DNA from: a virus
Virus record (IMG/VR): IMGVR_UViG_3300037200_000201
Location: 1-29,950 of that record
Strand: one strand, 5' to 3'
Length of the DNA stretch: 29,950 nucleotides
Shown here in pieces: positions 5,449 to 13,596 of the stretch. The notes below the pieces were generated by a model. That model was not told the DNA's origin. It did not search any database and saw only the letters and a program-made list of their open reading frames with translations. Every line of letters begins with the position of its first letter. The stretch's first letter is position 1. The position numbers and the translations under genes were made by a program.

Positions 5449-7696
5449 CGCTGCGCTCGCGGTCGTCGCGGATTCTACCGCGCTCGCGATCATCACCGCG
5501 ACCGGGCTCAAGCGCGAACAGATCGAGCTGATCAAGAGCACCGTCGCCGTCGGCGCGACGGACATGGAACTCGCGCTGCTCATTCAGACGGCCCATCACC
5601 GTGGCCTCGACTTGCTGACTCGTCAGATGCACTTTGTGAAGCGCAAGGTGAATCGGCAGAATCCGATTACCGGCGCCTACGAAGACGTCATGGTCGGCAC
5701 CATGCAGACCGGCATCGACGGCTTTCGGCTGATTGCCGATCGCACCGGAAAGTACGACGGGCAAGACGACGCCGAGTTTGAGTATCTCGATCCGGCGAAG
5801 AAGACGTACCCATTCCTGGCCCGCGTTCGCGTCTATAAAACGGGCGTCGGCCGGCCGTTCGTCGGGACCGCGCACTTCAGCGAGTACGCGCAGACGAAAT
5901 ACAACGGCGAGCTGACGATGATGTGGAAAAATAAGCCGCACGTTATGCTCGCGAAGTGCTTCAGTTCGGACACTGAGATCCTTACGGATCGCGGCTTTCA
6001 GCGATTCGCCGAAGTGACCGGGCGTGTGTTGCAGGTGAGCGAGCGTGGGCTAGAGGTGATCAGCGCGAAGCCTTTTGCGCAAAGCTACGACGGGCCGATG
6101 GTAACACTTGACAGCGACGATCTTAACTTTTGCGTGACGCCGAACCACGATATGGTTACGACCGCGGGTAAGATTGAAGCGGGCGTGATGTACGAAGCTG
6201 CTCGAGTGAGGCCGCAATTTGAAATTCCTCGCAGCGTACGCGGTTCTCGGCCGCTCGCGGATGTCGCAGACGCTCGCCTCGTGTTGCTTGGCGCCTATCT
6301 TGCTGACGGTAGTTGGAACAACGGCCATCCGCGAATCGAAGTTTCTCGGCCGCATAAGGTTGAGCGCCTTCGTGCGCTTGGTCTTCACAGCAAAGAGTCT
6401 GTCAGGCAAACCGCCGGCGACGTTGCGGTGGCTCGAGGCGGACGCACCGTCGTTACAAAATCTGACAAGACGACGTTCCATTATGCTCAGGATTTATTTG
6501 AGCCGTACGTCTACGGGGTTGCTAAAGCGATCGACATGGCTGCAATGCTCGGGCTGGCGCGAGAGCAGATCCGCACGATCGTCGACGCCTGGATAGCGTT
6601 CGACGGCAGCATGAACAAGAAAACCGGTGTGCGTCGCTGGTATTCTTCGAGCCCGGAGCACGTTTCGTCGTTCGAAGTGATGGCCGTAGCCGCGGGGTAC
6701 GCGGTCAACGTCGCGCGGACGCGCATCTCAGACATTTCGCAACGGCCGAATTACGTCGTTACTATCAGCTCTCGGGACGCGATCGGCGTCCGCCGATGGG
6801 GTCGCGAGTACAATTACGCGCGATCTGAGCCGAATCGTCATCATCCCGGACTGGTGCTAACCACGAATGGAAGCAGTCAGGTGTGGTGCGTCACGGTCCC
6901 TAGCGGGGTTATCGTCGTGCGTCGGAACGGGTTCTCGATGCTCTGCGGCAATTGCGCGGAGGCCCTCGCTCTGCGCAAAGCGTTCCCGGAGAACCTTTCC
7001 GGGTTGTACACGGACGACGAGATGCCGACGATCGACGGCGAGGCGATCGTGCACACTACACCGGCAGCGCGTCCGACCGGAACGGTGACGCAGATGCCGC
7101 AACGTGAGCAGCAGCCAGCTGCCGCGGCGACCGATCACGCACCGATCATCGTCGACGTGCCTCCCGAGGGGTCGGATACTGCAACGCTGCGCGCGTGGGT
7201 CGGGAAGAAGCTTGCGTTCTCGTCGAAAAACTGGACCGGGAAAGAGATGGCGCATGCCTGCGCCGAGGTTGCCGCGGTGCTCGGTCGCGATCCGGCGACG
7301 GTGACGCCGAAGACGCTCTCGCAGGATCTTGTGGCGTACCGCGACGCGATCGCCGCTGCGCGTACGGCTCCTGTCCAAGAGCCAGCCGCCGAGACGGCGA
7401 TGGCTGATGCGGCACCGGAAGCCGATACGCCGGCCGAACCTTTGGGGCGCGCCCTCGACGACGTTGCGACGCTCGCCGGATCCGAAGCGTACAGCGCGAT
7501 CGAGGCATACCTGCGCGAGCACGGCATCGACGAGGAGAATGCGACGCTTCAAGAACTGGTCGCGCACGCTTCCGAGGCCGACGGCACGGGCGTCGTGTAC
7601 GCCTGGCGTCGCCTCAAGTCCGCAGGACTCAAAGTGCTGCTCGAGCTGCTACTCAAGCCGATGCTCAAGCCGGAGAAAGACGAGGTACCCAGTTGA
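5438..7696 (+). CDS. bet: Bet/RecT-type single-strand annealing protein interrupted by an intein
   Basis: The precursor is 752 residues from ATG 5438 (AGAGG just upstream; an in-frame ATG at 5405 lies inside the KTSC gene). Residues 1-173 and 506-752 are the host protein. The N-part has the Bet signature, with MELALLIQTAHHRGLDLLTR, then KRKVNRQNPITGAYEDVMVG, and DGFRLIADRTGKYDGQ. After removal of residues 174-505 the conserved motif MLAK/CAEALALRKAFPENLSG is restored. Such proteins anneal complementary DNA strands during phage recombination. The C-terminal 220 residues after the core are Ala/Pro-rich linker plus helical segments, longer than usual, and may bind partner proteins. The spliced product would be 420 residues. 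No exonuclease partner gene is visible nearby. Confidence 0.92.
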   Translation: MPNNAALAVVADSTALAIITATGLKREQIELIKSTVAVGATDMELALLIQTAHHRGLDLLTRQMHFVKRKVNRQNPITGAYEDVMVGTMQTGIDGFRLIADRTGKYDGQDDAEFEYLDPAKKTYPFLARVRVYKTGVGRPFVGTAHFSEYAQTKYNGELTMMWKNKPHVMLAKCFSSDTEILTDRGFQRFAEVTGRVLQVSERGLEVISAKPFAQSYDGPMVTLDSDDLNFCVTPNHDMVTTAGKIEAGVMYEAARVRPQFEIPRSVRGSRPLADVADARLVLLGAYLADGSWNNGHPRIEVSRPHKVERLRALGLHSKESVRQTAGDVAVARGGRTVVTKSDKTTFHYAQDLFEPYVYGVAKAIDMAAMLGLAREQIRTIVDAWIAFDGSMNKKTGVRRWYSSSPEHVSSFEVMAVAAGYAVNVARTRISDISQRPNYVVTISSRDAIGVRRWGREYNYARSEPNRHHPGLVLTTNGSSQVWCVTVPSGVIVVRRNGFSMLCGNCAEALALRKAFPENLSGLYTDDEMPTIDGEAIVHTTPAARPTGTVTQMPQREQQPAAAATDHAPIIVDVPPEGSDTATLRAWVGKKLAFSSKNWTGKEMAHACAEVAAVLGRDPATVTPKTLSQDLVAYRDAIAAARTAPVQEPAAETAMADAAPEADTPAEPLGRALDDVATLAGSEAYSAIEAYLREHGIDEENATLQELVAHASEADGTGVVYAWRRLKSAGLKVLLELLLKPMLKPEKDEVPS
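5957..6952 (+). other. Intein with LAGLIDADG-type homing endonuclease inside Bet
   Basis: This is a 332-residue in-frame insertion. Block A starts with Cys1 (CFSSDTEILTDRGF). Block B is VTPNHDM, with T61 and H64. LAGLIDADG-like motifs are LLGAYLADGS near 110-119 and AWIAFDGS near 211-218. Block F is VWCVTVPSGVIVVRRNGF and the end is SMLCGN, followed by Cys+1 of the extein. The terminal Asn is present, but the residue before it is Gly rather than the common His, a known variant that may slow splicing. Both endonuclease motifs keep an acidic residue. The insertion falls inside the most conserved Bet motif, as inteins usually do. The intein should excise itself and could drive its own spread among related phages. 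Confidence 0.93.
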
Positions 7697-8127
7697 GATC
7701 CCATATCGTCAGTCAGGTGCGTCCCAAGCGCGTTCCCGCGATCCTCGAGCCGCTCGAGGTGAAGCCGCGAGCGGTCATGGTGGGGCGGCCGGAAGAAGTT
7801 GTCGTCACGATTGGGGGGCGCGGCCGGCTGATCTGCGTGCGTCCCGCGTATCGCGTCTATGAGCCGCCGTCGGTCGGCGATCAGATCGAGGCTGCGGTTT
7901 CGGATCGCCTGGATCAGTTCGGCCGACTGCTGTCCGACGTACAGAAACGGGCGCATTTGCTCGTTAGATTCGCTCTGAGCGCGTTTCGTGAGGTCGATGG
8001 CCTTCTGTGGGGGCGTCCGGACCATCCGCGCGCGTCCTGGGCAATGTACGGGGGCATTTTCGTGATGGCGCTCGCGATCGGGTACTGTCTCGTGATGCTC
8101 GCTCGGCTCGAGCTCGTCGGGCGATGA
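7693..8127 (+). CDS. Hypothetical protein with C-terminal membrane helix
   Basis: It probably starts at TTG 7693, overlapping the Bet stop, with GACGAGG upstream. The 144 residues comprise a beta-rich N-terminal part (VMVGRPEEVVVTIGGRGRLI), a helical middle (VSDRLDQFGRLLSDVQKRAH) and a hydrophobic stretch near 116-137 (AMYGGIFVMALAIGYCLVML). It may be a single-pass inner-membrane protein. No family was recognised. Confidence 0.55.
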   Translation: MRSHIVSQVRPKRVPAILEPLEVKPRAVMVGRPEEVVVTIGGRGRLICVRPAYRVYEPPSVGDQIEAAVSDRLDQFGRLLSDVQKRAHLLVRFALSAFREVDGLLWGRPDHPRASWAMYGGIFVMALAIGYCLVMLARLELVGR

Positions 8128-8163
8128 ACCCTCCAGAGTCGCAGAACCTTTCAGGAGACGCCA

Positions 8164-8967
8164 TTGTCGAAACAACGCCATTTCCCGTTCTTTCCAGAGC
8201 ATTGGAAGGGGGAGGTGTCCCTTCGGATGTGTTCCTCGGCAGCGCGGGGCCTCTGGATCGACATGATGTGTGAGATGCATAGCGCCGAGCCGTACGGGCA
8301 CCTTTGCACCGCGACAGGCGTGCCGATCACGACGGTCGAGCATCTTGCAAGGATCGTCGGCGAAAACGCAAAGGACGTTCGTAAATGGCTTGGTGAGCTC
8401 GAAAGCGCGCAGGTGTTCTCGCGTACCGAGACGGGCATCATTTTCTCCCGTAGGATGGTACGAGACGCCGAAGGACGTCACGCCTGGAATGAGCGCCAGT
8501 CACGCGCTAGGTCACGCGTTCGTCACGCGCTTGATAACGGCGATGTCACGCAAGTGTCACGCCGAAGTCACACCACTAAAGGTAAGGGTAAGGGTAAGAG
8601 AGATACGGAGAATGCGTCAGGAGCTAAAGCTCCTTCCGATTCTCTTTTGCCGGACTTTGGCGACCTGGAGCCGGAGATTTCGGCGTTTCTCGAAGCCGCT
8701 GCCGCCGTAAACAGGTCCGGCAAGATCACGCCTGGCCGCACTCTCGCGGTACGCCGGGAGCTGCTCGAAGCGCTTTCTCGCGTCGGCGATCGAGGTGCGT
8801 TTGCCTATGGTCTTCGTGAGGCCGTCAAGCGTGGAATCGGGAACGTAAACTACGCCGTCAAAGCCTCCTCGAGCTTCACCCCGCTGATGAGCTCGACCGA
8901 AGAACCTTCCCGCGAAATTGAGATTCTCGACCCGATTCCAGAATCGGTGATAAATGGCGCTTCGTGA
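8164..8967 (+). CDS. Phage replication initiator-like protein
   Basis: The likely start is TTG 8164 with AGGAGA seven bases upstream, giving 267 residues. The N-terminal 100 residues read HFPFFPEHWKGEVSLRMCSS then GLWIDMMCEMHSAEPYGHL and VPITTVEHLARIVG. This resembles the winged-helix N-domain of phage replisome organisers such as the DUF1376/YdaU type. A basic low-complexity linker follows (TTKGKGKGKR), then a helical C-terminal domain. Together with the DnaB-like helicase directly downstream (overlap of 14 bases) this is the standard initiator plus helicase pair. A phased array of GTCACGC repeats lies inside the gene at 8477-8573, as in lambda O, suggesting that the protein binds its own gene as origin. 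Confidence 0.7.
   Translation: MSKQRHFPFFPEHWKGEVSLRMCSSAARGLWIDMMCEMHSAEPYGHLCTATGVPITTVEHLARIVGENAKDVRKWLGELESAQVFSRTETGIIFSRRMVRDAEGRHAWNERQSRARSRVRHALDNGDVTQVSRRSHTTKGKGKGKRDTENASGAKAPSDSLLPDFGDLEPEISAFLEAAAAVNRSGKITPGRTLAVRRELLEALSRVGDRGAFAYGLREAVKRGIGNVNYAVKASSSFTPLMSSTEEPSREIEILDPIPESVINGAS
8477..8573 (+). repeat. Iteron-like GTCACGC array, putative replication origin
   Basis: Seven direct copies begin at 8477, 8499, 8511, 8522, 8545, 8556 and 8567; six are exact and the last is GTCACAC. Steps are 22, 12, 11, 23, 11 and 11 bases, about one or two helical turns each. Because 11 and 22 are not multiples of three the copies occupy different codon phases, so the protein sequence does not explain the repetition. 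Three GGTAAG copies (8581-8598) in a purine-rich tract follow directly and might be the unwinding side. The placement inside the initiator gene matches lambdoid origins. Confidence 0.7.
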
Positions 8968-9931
8968 GCCAGCTCGCGGCATCGGAACCGCGTTCTTACG
9001 CCACGTCATCGAGGTCGGTGAACCCAAGCCGTATCGCACCGGATTCACCGTGCTCGACATGACGCAAGTCGGCGTTTTTCCGGGCCAGCTACTCGTGATC
9101 GGGGGCGATAGCGGTGTTGCAAAAACCGGGCTCGCGGAGCGGATTGCCCTGAATCTTGCGGCAGCCGATATCCCGACGACGTACTGCCAGCTCGAACTCA
9201 CGCAGCAGCGCGCTCGCGAGCGGTTTTTGGCAAAGATCCACGGCAGTTCGCCACAAGGGTTTTACTTGGACCTGCGCAGCGAACTCGACGAGCACGTCGA
9301 CGCCGCCCGCGCGTCGATCGCGACGCTCGACGCTTTGCCGCTGCAGCTGATCGCACCCGATCCGCGTCCGGGTGACGCAAAAGTTTCTGCCTGGCAGCCC
9401 ATGACGGCCCGCCAGTGCTTCGAGACGGCGTATCGTAACGGCAGCAAGGTTCTCGCGATCGACCACGCTCGCGAGCTCGTCGGGTGGCTCGATGGCCGTA
9501 CCCGCGAGGGCAAGCACGCGGCGACCGAGATCGCGCGGGAGATTTCCGAGCTGACGGTCGCGAGCGGCTTGGGCGTCATCCTGCTGCATCAGCTCGCGAT
9601 CGACCCGGCGCACGTGAACCGCCGGCCGAACAAGGGGCAGTTCATGGACTGCCGGGCGCTCGTGCAAAAAGCCGATGCGATCGTGCTCGTTCATCGGCCG
9701 TTTCGCGCCATCGGCGGGATCGATGACCGGATTGCCGAGCTGCTCATCGAGAAAAACCGCAACGGGCGCGAGGGGTGCGCGCACACGCATTTTATGCCGG
9801 GTCCGATCGACTTCGCGAGCATGACGCCCGAAGAGGCATGGGTCGCCGAGTGCTGCCGCGCCGCGAACGAAAAGCGCGCAAAACAACGTGCCGAGGCGAA
9901 CGCCCGGCGAGAGGCTGCAGATGCAAAATAA
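8954..9931 (+). CDS. DnaB-type replicative helicase, C-terminal (RecA-fold) domain only
   Basis: The 325-residue protein begins at ATG 8954. The RecA-like motor motifs are in order: GGDSGVAKTG near 50-59 (Walker A), CQLELTQQRARERFL around 78-92, KVLAIDHAREL near 165-174 (Walker B), VILLHQLA near 208-215, QKADAIVLVHRP near 238-249, and LIEKNRNGREG near 264-274. The last two match the DnaB arginine-finger and hairpin region. The DnaB N-terminal collar domain is absent, as in several phage helicases that depend on an initiator-loader. It would unwind DNA at the fork. The overlap with the initiator gene supports a shared role. Confidence 0.85.
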   Translation: MALREPARGIGTAFLRHVIEVGEPKPYRTGFTVLDMTQVGVFPGQLLVIGGDSGVAKTGLAERIALNLAAADIPTTYCQLELTQQRARERFLAKIHGSSPQGFYLDLRSELDEHVDAARASIATLDALPLQLIAPDPRPGDAKVSAWQPMTARQCFETAYRNGSKVLAIDHARELVGWLDGRTREGKHAATEIAREISELTVASGLGVILLHQLAIDPAHVNRRPNKGQFMDCRALVQKADAIVLVHRPFRAIGGIDDRIAELLIEKNRNGREGCAHTHFMPGPIDFASMTPEEAWVAECCRAANEKRAKQRAEANARREAADAK

Positions 9932-10409
9932 CGACATGGATCTTGTCGATCGCTATCGGGAAAAGATTTGGCGCGACGCGGCGCAGGCCGCGATCGACGA
10001 GCTGGCACGCACGCGGTCCGAAGCGCTGCTTGAGGTCTACACGACGGCCGCCGGCTGGACGCTCGAAGAGTACCTCGAGGATTTCCGTCGGCGAGTTCAC
10101 GCGCAGGCGATCGTGGATCTCGCCGTGCTAGGATTCCCGCATCCGCGACTTGCGTGGAAGCAGATCTCGGACGAGCTGCACGCATGGCGGGACCGTATGG
10201 ACGCCATGCTCGCCGCGCACTTTGCGCTCGTGCGGCTGTACATGACGGCGATGAGCGTTCACGATCGGCGCGGCGGCGGGCGCTGGGATTGGCCGGCCGA
10301 GGATCTGCTCGAGGCGGAGCTCGAGACGGGCATCACCGAAGCGAAAGCGCGCGCGCGACTTGCGGATCTCGAACGGCGCGAGCGGTCTGGCGCGAGGTCG
10401 GCAGCGTGA
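9921..10409 (+). CDS. Hypothetical helical protein, 162 residues
   Basis: It starts at ATG 9921, overlapping the helicase stop by 11 bases, with GAGAGG upstream. It is rich in charged helices (LVDRYREKIWRDAAQAAIDE and LADLERRERSGARSAA). No catalytic motif is visible and no family was recognised. Its coupling to the helicase suggests a role in replication, but this is inference. Confidence 0.55.
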   Translation: MQNNDMDLVDRYREKIWRDAAQAAIDELARTRSEALLEVYTTAAGWTLEEYLEDFRRRVHAQAIVDLAVLGFPHPRLAWKQISDELHAWRDRMDAMLAAHFALVRLYMTAMSVHDRRGGGRWDWPAEDLLEAELETGITEAKARARLADLERRERSGARSAA

Positions 10410-10525
10410 ACGCCGTTGGATCAAAAGCATCGTTTGCCGCGGCGCGCGAGTTGCTGGCAAAAGCGTCCGCGGCGTGCGGTTGCGAGCGGTGCAGCGACGT
10501 CGTACGGATCGTGAGCGGCAAATGA
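10406..10525 (+). CDS. Small cysteine-containing protein, 39 residues
   Basis: It starts at GTG 10406, overlapping the preceding stop by four bases, and stops overlapping the next ATG. It has a helix AAARELLAKASAA followed by CGCERC, a compact metal-binding-like motif. No family was recognised. Confidence 0.5.
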   Translation: MNAVGSKASFAAARELLAKASAACGCERCSDVVRIVSGK

Positions 10526-10683
10526 TCCGGCCACCGCTCACGCGCCGCGAGTACGAGATACTGCAGCTTGCGCTGCGCCGTGCGGCCGCGTTCGAGAACG
10601 AGTGCGGCAACACGATCGCGGCGCACTTGCTCGTCGCCTTGTCGGCCGACGTCGAGCGGTCGGAGCGGCGTGACGCCGCGTGA
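10522..10683 (+). CDS. Small hypothetical protein, 53 residues
   Basis: ATG 10522 overlaps the previous stop and its own stop overlaps the next GTG. The sequence TRREYEILQLALRRAAAFEN suggests a short helical protein. There is no further assignment. Confidence 0.5.
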   Translation: MIRPPLTRREYEILQLALRRAAAFENECGNTIAAHLLVALSADVERSERRDAA

Positions 10684-10871
10684 ACGAGCCGTCGCTCTTC
10701 GACCCGTCGCCCGCGCCCCAATTTATCGACGCCAAGCCGCTTGGAGACGTTCGCGACGTGATCGCGACGGCCGAATACTGCACGATCGTCTTCGAACGCG
10801 GATCGCTGCAGCTCGCAGCGTCGGCATTCTTCTCGCTCAGCCGCACGCTCTCGCGTAAACCCACGCACTAA
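10680..10871 (+). CDS. Small hypothetical protein, 63 residues
   Basis: GTG 10680 overlaps the upstream stop by four bases. The N-terminus is proline-rich (MNEPSLFDPSPAPQFIDAKP), followed by a mixed segment GDVRDVIATAEYCTIVFERG. The family was not recognised. The chain of overlapping small genes from 9921 to here implies one translation unit. Confidence 0.5.
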   Translation: MNEPSLFDPSPAPQFIDAKPLGDVRDVIATAEYCTIVFERGSLQLAASAFFSLSRTLSRKPTH

Positions 10872-10897
10872 ATTTGAAACGATTGGAGAACCCGATC

Positions 10898-11101
10898 ATG
10901 AAATGCAAACTTTGCTCAAATTTCGTAGGCGACAATTACGTCACGATCTGCGCCGCGCTCCGCTACTACGCGCTCAAAGAGCAGCACGAAGCGGATGCGC
11001 GGATCGCGGCGATCGTGCGTGACTGCGATGATGAGACGCGTATTCGCGAAATCCGAGAACATTTCTCGCTTGGAAGAAGCCACAATGAGCGCGCCAAGTA
11101 A
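10898..11101 (+). CDS. Small protein with N-terminal CxxC, 67 residues
   Basis: ATG 10898 is preceded by GGAGA and is preferred over an upstream TTG in the same frame. It begins MKCKLCSNFVGDNYVTICAA, with three cysteines that may bind zinc, then a long charged helix (EADARIAAIVRDCDDETRIR). No family was recognised. Confidence 0.55.
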   Translation: MKCKLCSNFVGDNYVTICAALRYYALKEQHEADARIAAIVRDCDDETRIREIREHFSLGRSHNERAK

Positions 11102-11234
11102 CCGCGTGAAGCCGAAGGCGAAATGGCAGCCGTGCCACCGGTGCGGCGCGAAAGACTTCACGTTGTCGGTCAACGGCTCGGCCGTGCGGGAGTGCCGCGA
11201 TGCGCGGGCGTGCACACGGCGGTGCGGGAAATGA
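11085..11234 (+). CDS. Small zinc-ribbon-like protein, 49 residues
   Basis: It starts at ATG 11085 inside the end of the preceding gene. CHRCGAKDFTLSVNGSAVRE is followed by further cysteines (C-R-D-A-R-A-C, then C near the end), a possible treble or ribbon zinc site. It overlaps the helicase start at 11231. Confidence 0.5.
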   Translation: MSAPSNRVKPKAKWQPCHRCGAKDFTLSVNGSAVRECRDARACTRRCGK

Positions 11235-12589
11235 TTACTTACGAAGCGTTTCTTGCCGACAAGGCGCAACTCGGTTGCACATCGGGATTCGACCCGACCT
11301 GGATGCCTGACTTCCTGTTCGACTTCCAGAAGGCGCTCGTCGAATGGGCTGTCCGCAGGGGGCGCGGGGCGATATTCGCATCGTGCGGACTCGGCAAGAC
11401 GGCCGTACAGTTGACCTGGGCCGAGAACGTCGTGCGCCACACGAACGGTCGCGTGCTCGTCCTCGCGCCCCTCGCAGTCGCGGCGCAGACCGTCCGGGAG
11501 GGGGCAAAGTTCGGGATCGAGGTCAATCGTTCAATGGACGGACGCAATGTGCGGCCAGGGATCAACGTAACGAACTACGAGCGCCTCCACCATTTCGACC
11601 CGAACGACTTCGTCGGCGTCGTGTGCGACGAGTCGGGATGCATCAAACACTTCGGCGGGCACACGCAGTCAACCGTTACCGAGTTCATGAAGAAGATGCC
11701 CTACCGCCTCCTGACGACCGCGACGCCTTCGCCGAACGACTATATCGAACTTGGAACATCGGCCGAGGCTCTCGGAGAACTCGGTCGCATGGACATGCTC
11801 GCGACGTATTTCAAGAACGACGAGAACTCGCTCCATCCGATATTCTGGGGCGCGCGGTGGCAGTTCAAGGCGCATGCCGAGAGGCTGTTCTGGCGATGGC
11901 TATGCTCGTGGGCGCGCGCCGTCCGCAAACCGTCCGACCTCGGGTTCGACGACTCCGCGTTCGAGTTGCCCCCGCTCGTCATGAACGAGACAGTCGTCGC
12001 GCGACGCGAGGCCTTCAACGGGCAACTCTTCGCCCTTCCGGCCATCGGACTTGACGACCAGCGCGAGGAACGCCGAATGACGCTTGCCGAGCGGTGCGAA
12101 ATGGTCGCCGAGAAATGCGAGGGCAAGGACTCGTCCATCGCGTGGGGCGCCCTGAACGCCGAGACCGACCTCCTGGAGAAACTCATACCAGGGGCAGTGC
12201 AAGTGAGTGGGTCGGACCCGGATGAGCGCAAGGAGGAAGTCTTCCGCGCGTTCGTCGACGGCGAGGTCCGGGTGCTCGTCACGAAAAGCAAGATCGCCGG
12301 GTGGGGGCTCAACTTTCAGCACTGCGCTCACATGACTTTTTTCCCAAGCCATTCTTACGAGGCTTATCACCAATCCGTTCGACGGTGCCACCGGTTCGGT
12401 CAGAATCGGCCGGTCGTCGTCGACATCATCGCAACCGAAGCGGAGATCAACGTCATGAAGAACCTCCAGGCCAAGTCCGAGGCGGCCGATCGCATGTACG
12501 ACGCGCTCGTGCGCGAGATGAACAACGAACTCCGGGTTGACCGCGCGTCCATCGCAGTCGGGGAAGTCTCGGTGCCGTCGTGGCTGTAG
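11231..12589 (+). CDS. SF2 (SNF2/DEAD-like) helicase, partner of the adjacent methyltransferase
   Basis: The protein is 452 residues from ATG 11231. The N-part has FDFQKALVEWAVRRGRGAIF, then Walker A ASCGLGKTAV near 50-59, motif Ia VLVLAPLAV near 75-83, motif II CDES near 132-135 in place of DEAH, and motif III TATPSPND near 163-170. The second lobe has motif V SKIAGWGLNF near 353-362 and motif VI QSVRRCHRFGQ near 381-391. This is a complete two-lobe ATP-driven DNA translocase or helicase. Phage genes of this type often sit directly before a DNA methylase, as here. It might open or slide on DNA for modification or counter host restriction, but the exact role is not known. Codon choice looks less CGATCG-rich than the neighbours, hinting at separate acquisition. 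Confidence 0.8.
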   Translation: MITYEAFLADKAQLGCTSGFDPTWMPDFLFDFQKALVEWAVRRGRGAIFASCGLGKTAVQLTWAENVVRHTNGRVLVLAPLAVAAQTVREGAKFGIEVNRSMDGRNVRPGINVTNYERLHHFDPNDFVGVVCDESGCIKHFGGHTQSTVTEFMKKMPYRLLTTATPSPNDYIELGTSAEALGELGRMDMLATYFKNDENSLHPIFWGARWQFKAHAERLFWRWLCSWARAVRKPSDLGFDDSAFELPPLVMNETVVARREAFNGQLFALPAIGLDDQREERRMTLAERCEMVAEKCEGKDSSIAWGALNAETDLLEKLIPGAVQVSGSDPDERKEEVFRAFVDGEVRVLVTKSKIAGWGLNFQHCAHMTFFPSHSYEAYHQSVRRCHRFGQNRPVVVDIIATEAEINVMKNLQAKSEAADRMYDALVREMNNELRVDRASIAVGEVSVPSWL

Positions 12590-13596
12590 CGTCGACCGAC
12601 GTCCCCCAGGTCGTGACGGACCGATACGCCCTCTACAACGCCGACTGCGTCGACGTGCTTCGGCAACTGCCAGACGAGTCCGTGCATCTCTCGTTGTACT
12701 CCCCGCCGTTCGGCGGTGCCCGCGGCGGACTGTTCGTCTACTCGAGCGACGACCGCGATCTCTCGAACGCGAGCAGCTACGAGACGTTCCTCCGGCACTA
12801 CGGGTTCGTCGTCGAGCAGGTCGCGCGCGTCACGAAACCCGGGCGCATCTCCGCCGTTCACTGCATGGACACTCCTCTCCCCGGGCAACTCCTCCGGGAT
12901 TTCCCGGGCGACATTATCCGCCTCCACGATCGGCACGGGTTCGGGTTCCACGCGCGCTATGCGATATGGAAGGAACCGCTCCGCGTCGCGATCCGTACGC
13001 GCGCGCTCGGTCTCACCCATCGGCAGATCGTCAAGGACTCCACGATATGCGGGAACGCCGGAGCCGACTACATCCTCGTCTTTCGCAAGAAGGGCGACAA
13101 CCCAGATCCCGTGGCGCACCCGAATGGCCTGCCGCCGTATTACGCCGGGGCGCGCGAGATACCGGAGGGTTACCTGGCGCGGTACGCCTACTGGACGGAC
13201 CATCGCACGAACAAACTCTCGCAGTGGATATGGCAGCAGTACGCCTCGTCGATATGGGACGACATCAGGATAAACCGCGTCCTCTCGTACAAAGCCGCGC
13301 GCGACAAGGACGACACGAAGCACATACACCCGCTCCAGTTGGACGCCATCGAGCGCGTCGTCACTCTGTGGTCGAACCCGGGTGATACGATCCTCTCGCC
13401 GTTCGCGGGTGTCGGATCGGAAATATATGGAGCCCTGCGCCACGGACGACGCGCCATCGGGGTCGAACTGAAGGCCAGCTACTATCGGCAGATGATCCGC
13501 AACGTCGAGCACGCCGAGGGCAGCCTTGACCGACCGGAGGCGCAAGGGTCGTTCGAGTTTGACATGGACGCGGCCGACGAAGAACCCGGTGAGTGA
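12580..13596 (+). CDS. Beta-class DNA methyltransferase (N4-cytosine or N6-adenine)
   Basis: It is about 338 residues from GTG 12580, overlapping the helicase by ten bases. The motif order is that of the beta class. Catalytic SPPF comes first, near 41-44, following ALYNADCVDVLRQLPDESVH. Then KHIHPLQLDAIERVV near 247-261 (motif X), and finally the AdoMet-binding PFAGVGSEIYGAL near 274-286 with IGVELKASYYRQ. SPPF rather than DPPY leans toward N4-cytosine, but adenine specificity cannot be excluded. There is no restriction enzyme nearby, so it is an orphan methylase likely to protect phage DNA. The target sequence cannot be read from the protein. Confidence 0.88.
   Translation: MAVASTDVPQVVTDRYALYNADCVDVLRQLPDESVHLSLYSPPFGGARGGLFVYSSDDRDLSNASSYETFLRHYGFVVEQVARVTKPGRISAVHCMDTPLPGQLLRDFPGDIIRLHDRHGFGFHARYAIWKEPLRVAIRTRALGLTHRQIVKDSTICGNAGADYILVFRKKGDNPDPVAHPNGLPPYYAGAREIPEGYLARYAYWTDHRTNKLSQWIWQQYASSIWDDIRINRVLSYKAARDKDDTKHIHPLQLDAIERVVTLWSNPGDTILSPFAGVGSEIYGALRHGRRAIGVELKASYYRQMIRNVEHAEGSLDRPEAQGSFEFDMDAADEEPGE

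Noticed and set aside
8581-8598. GGTAAG triplet repeat as a separate repeat element
   Set aside because: It is in frame and encodes the G-K-G-K-G-K linker, so protein low complexity is enough to explain it; I mention it only as context for the iterons.
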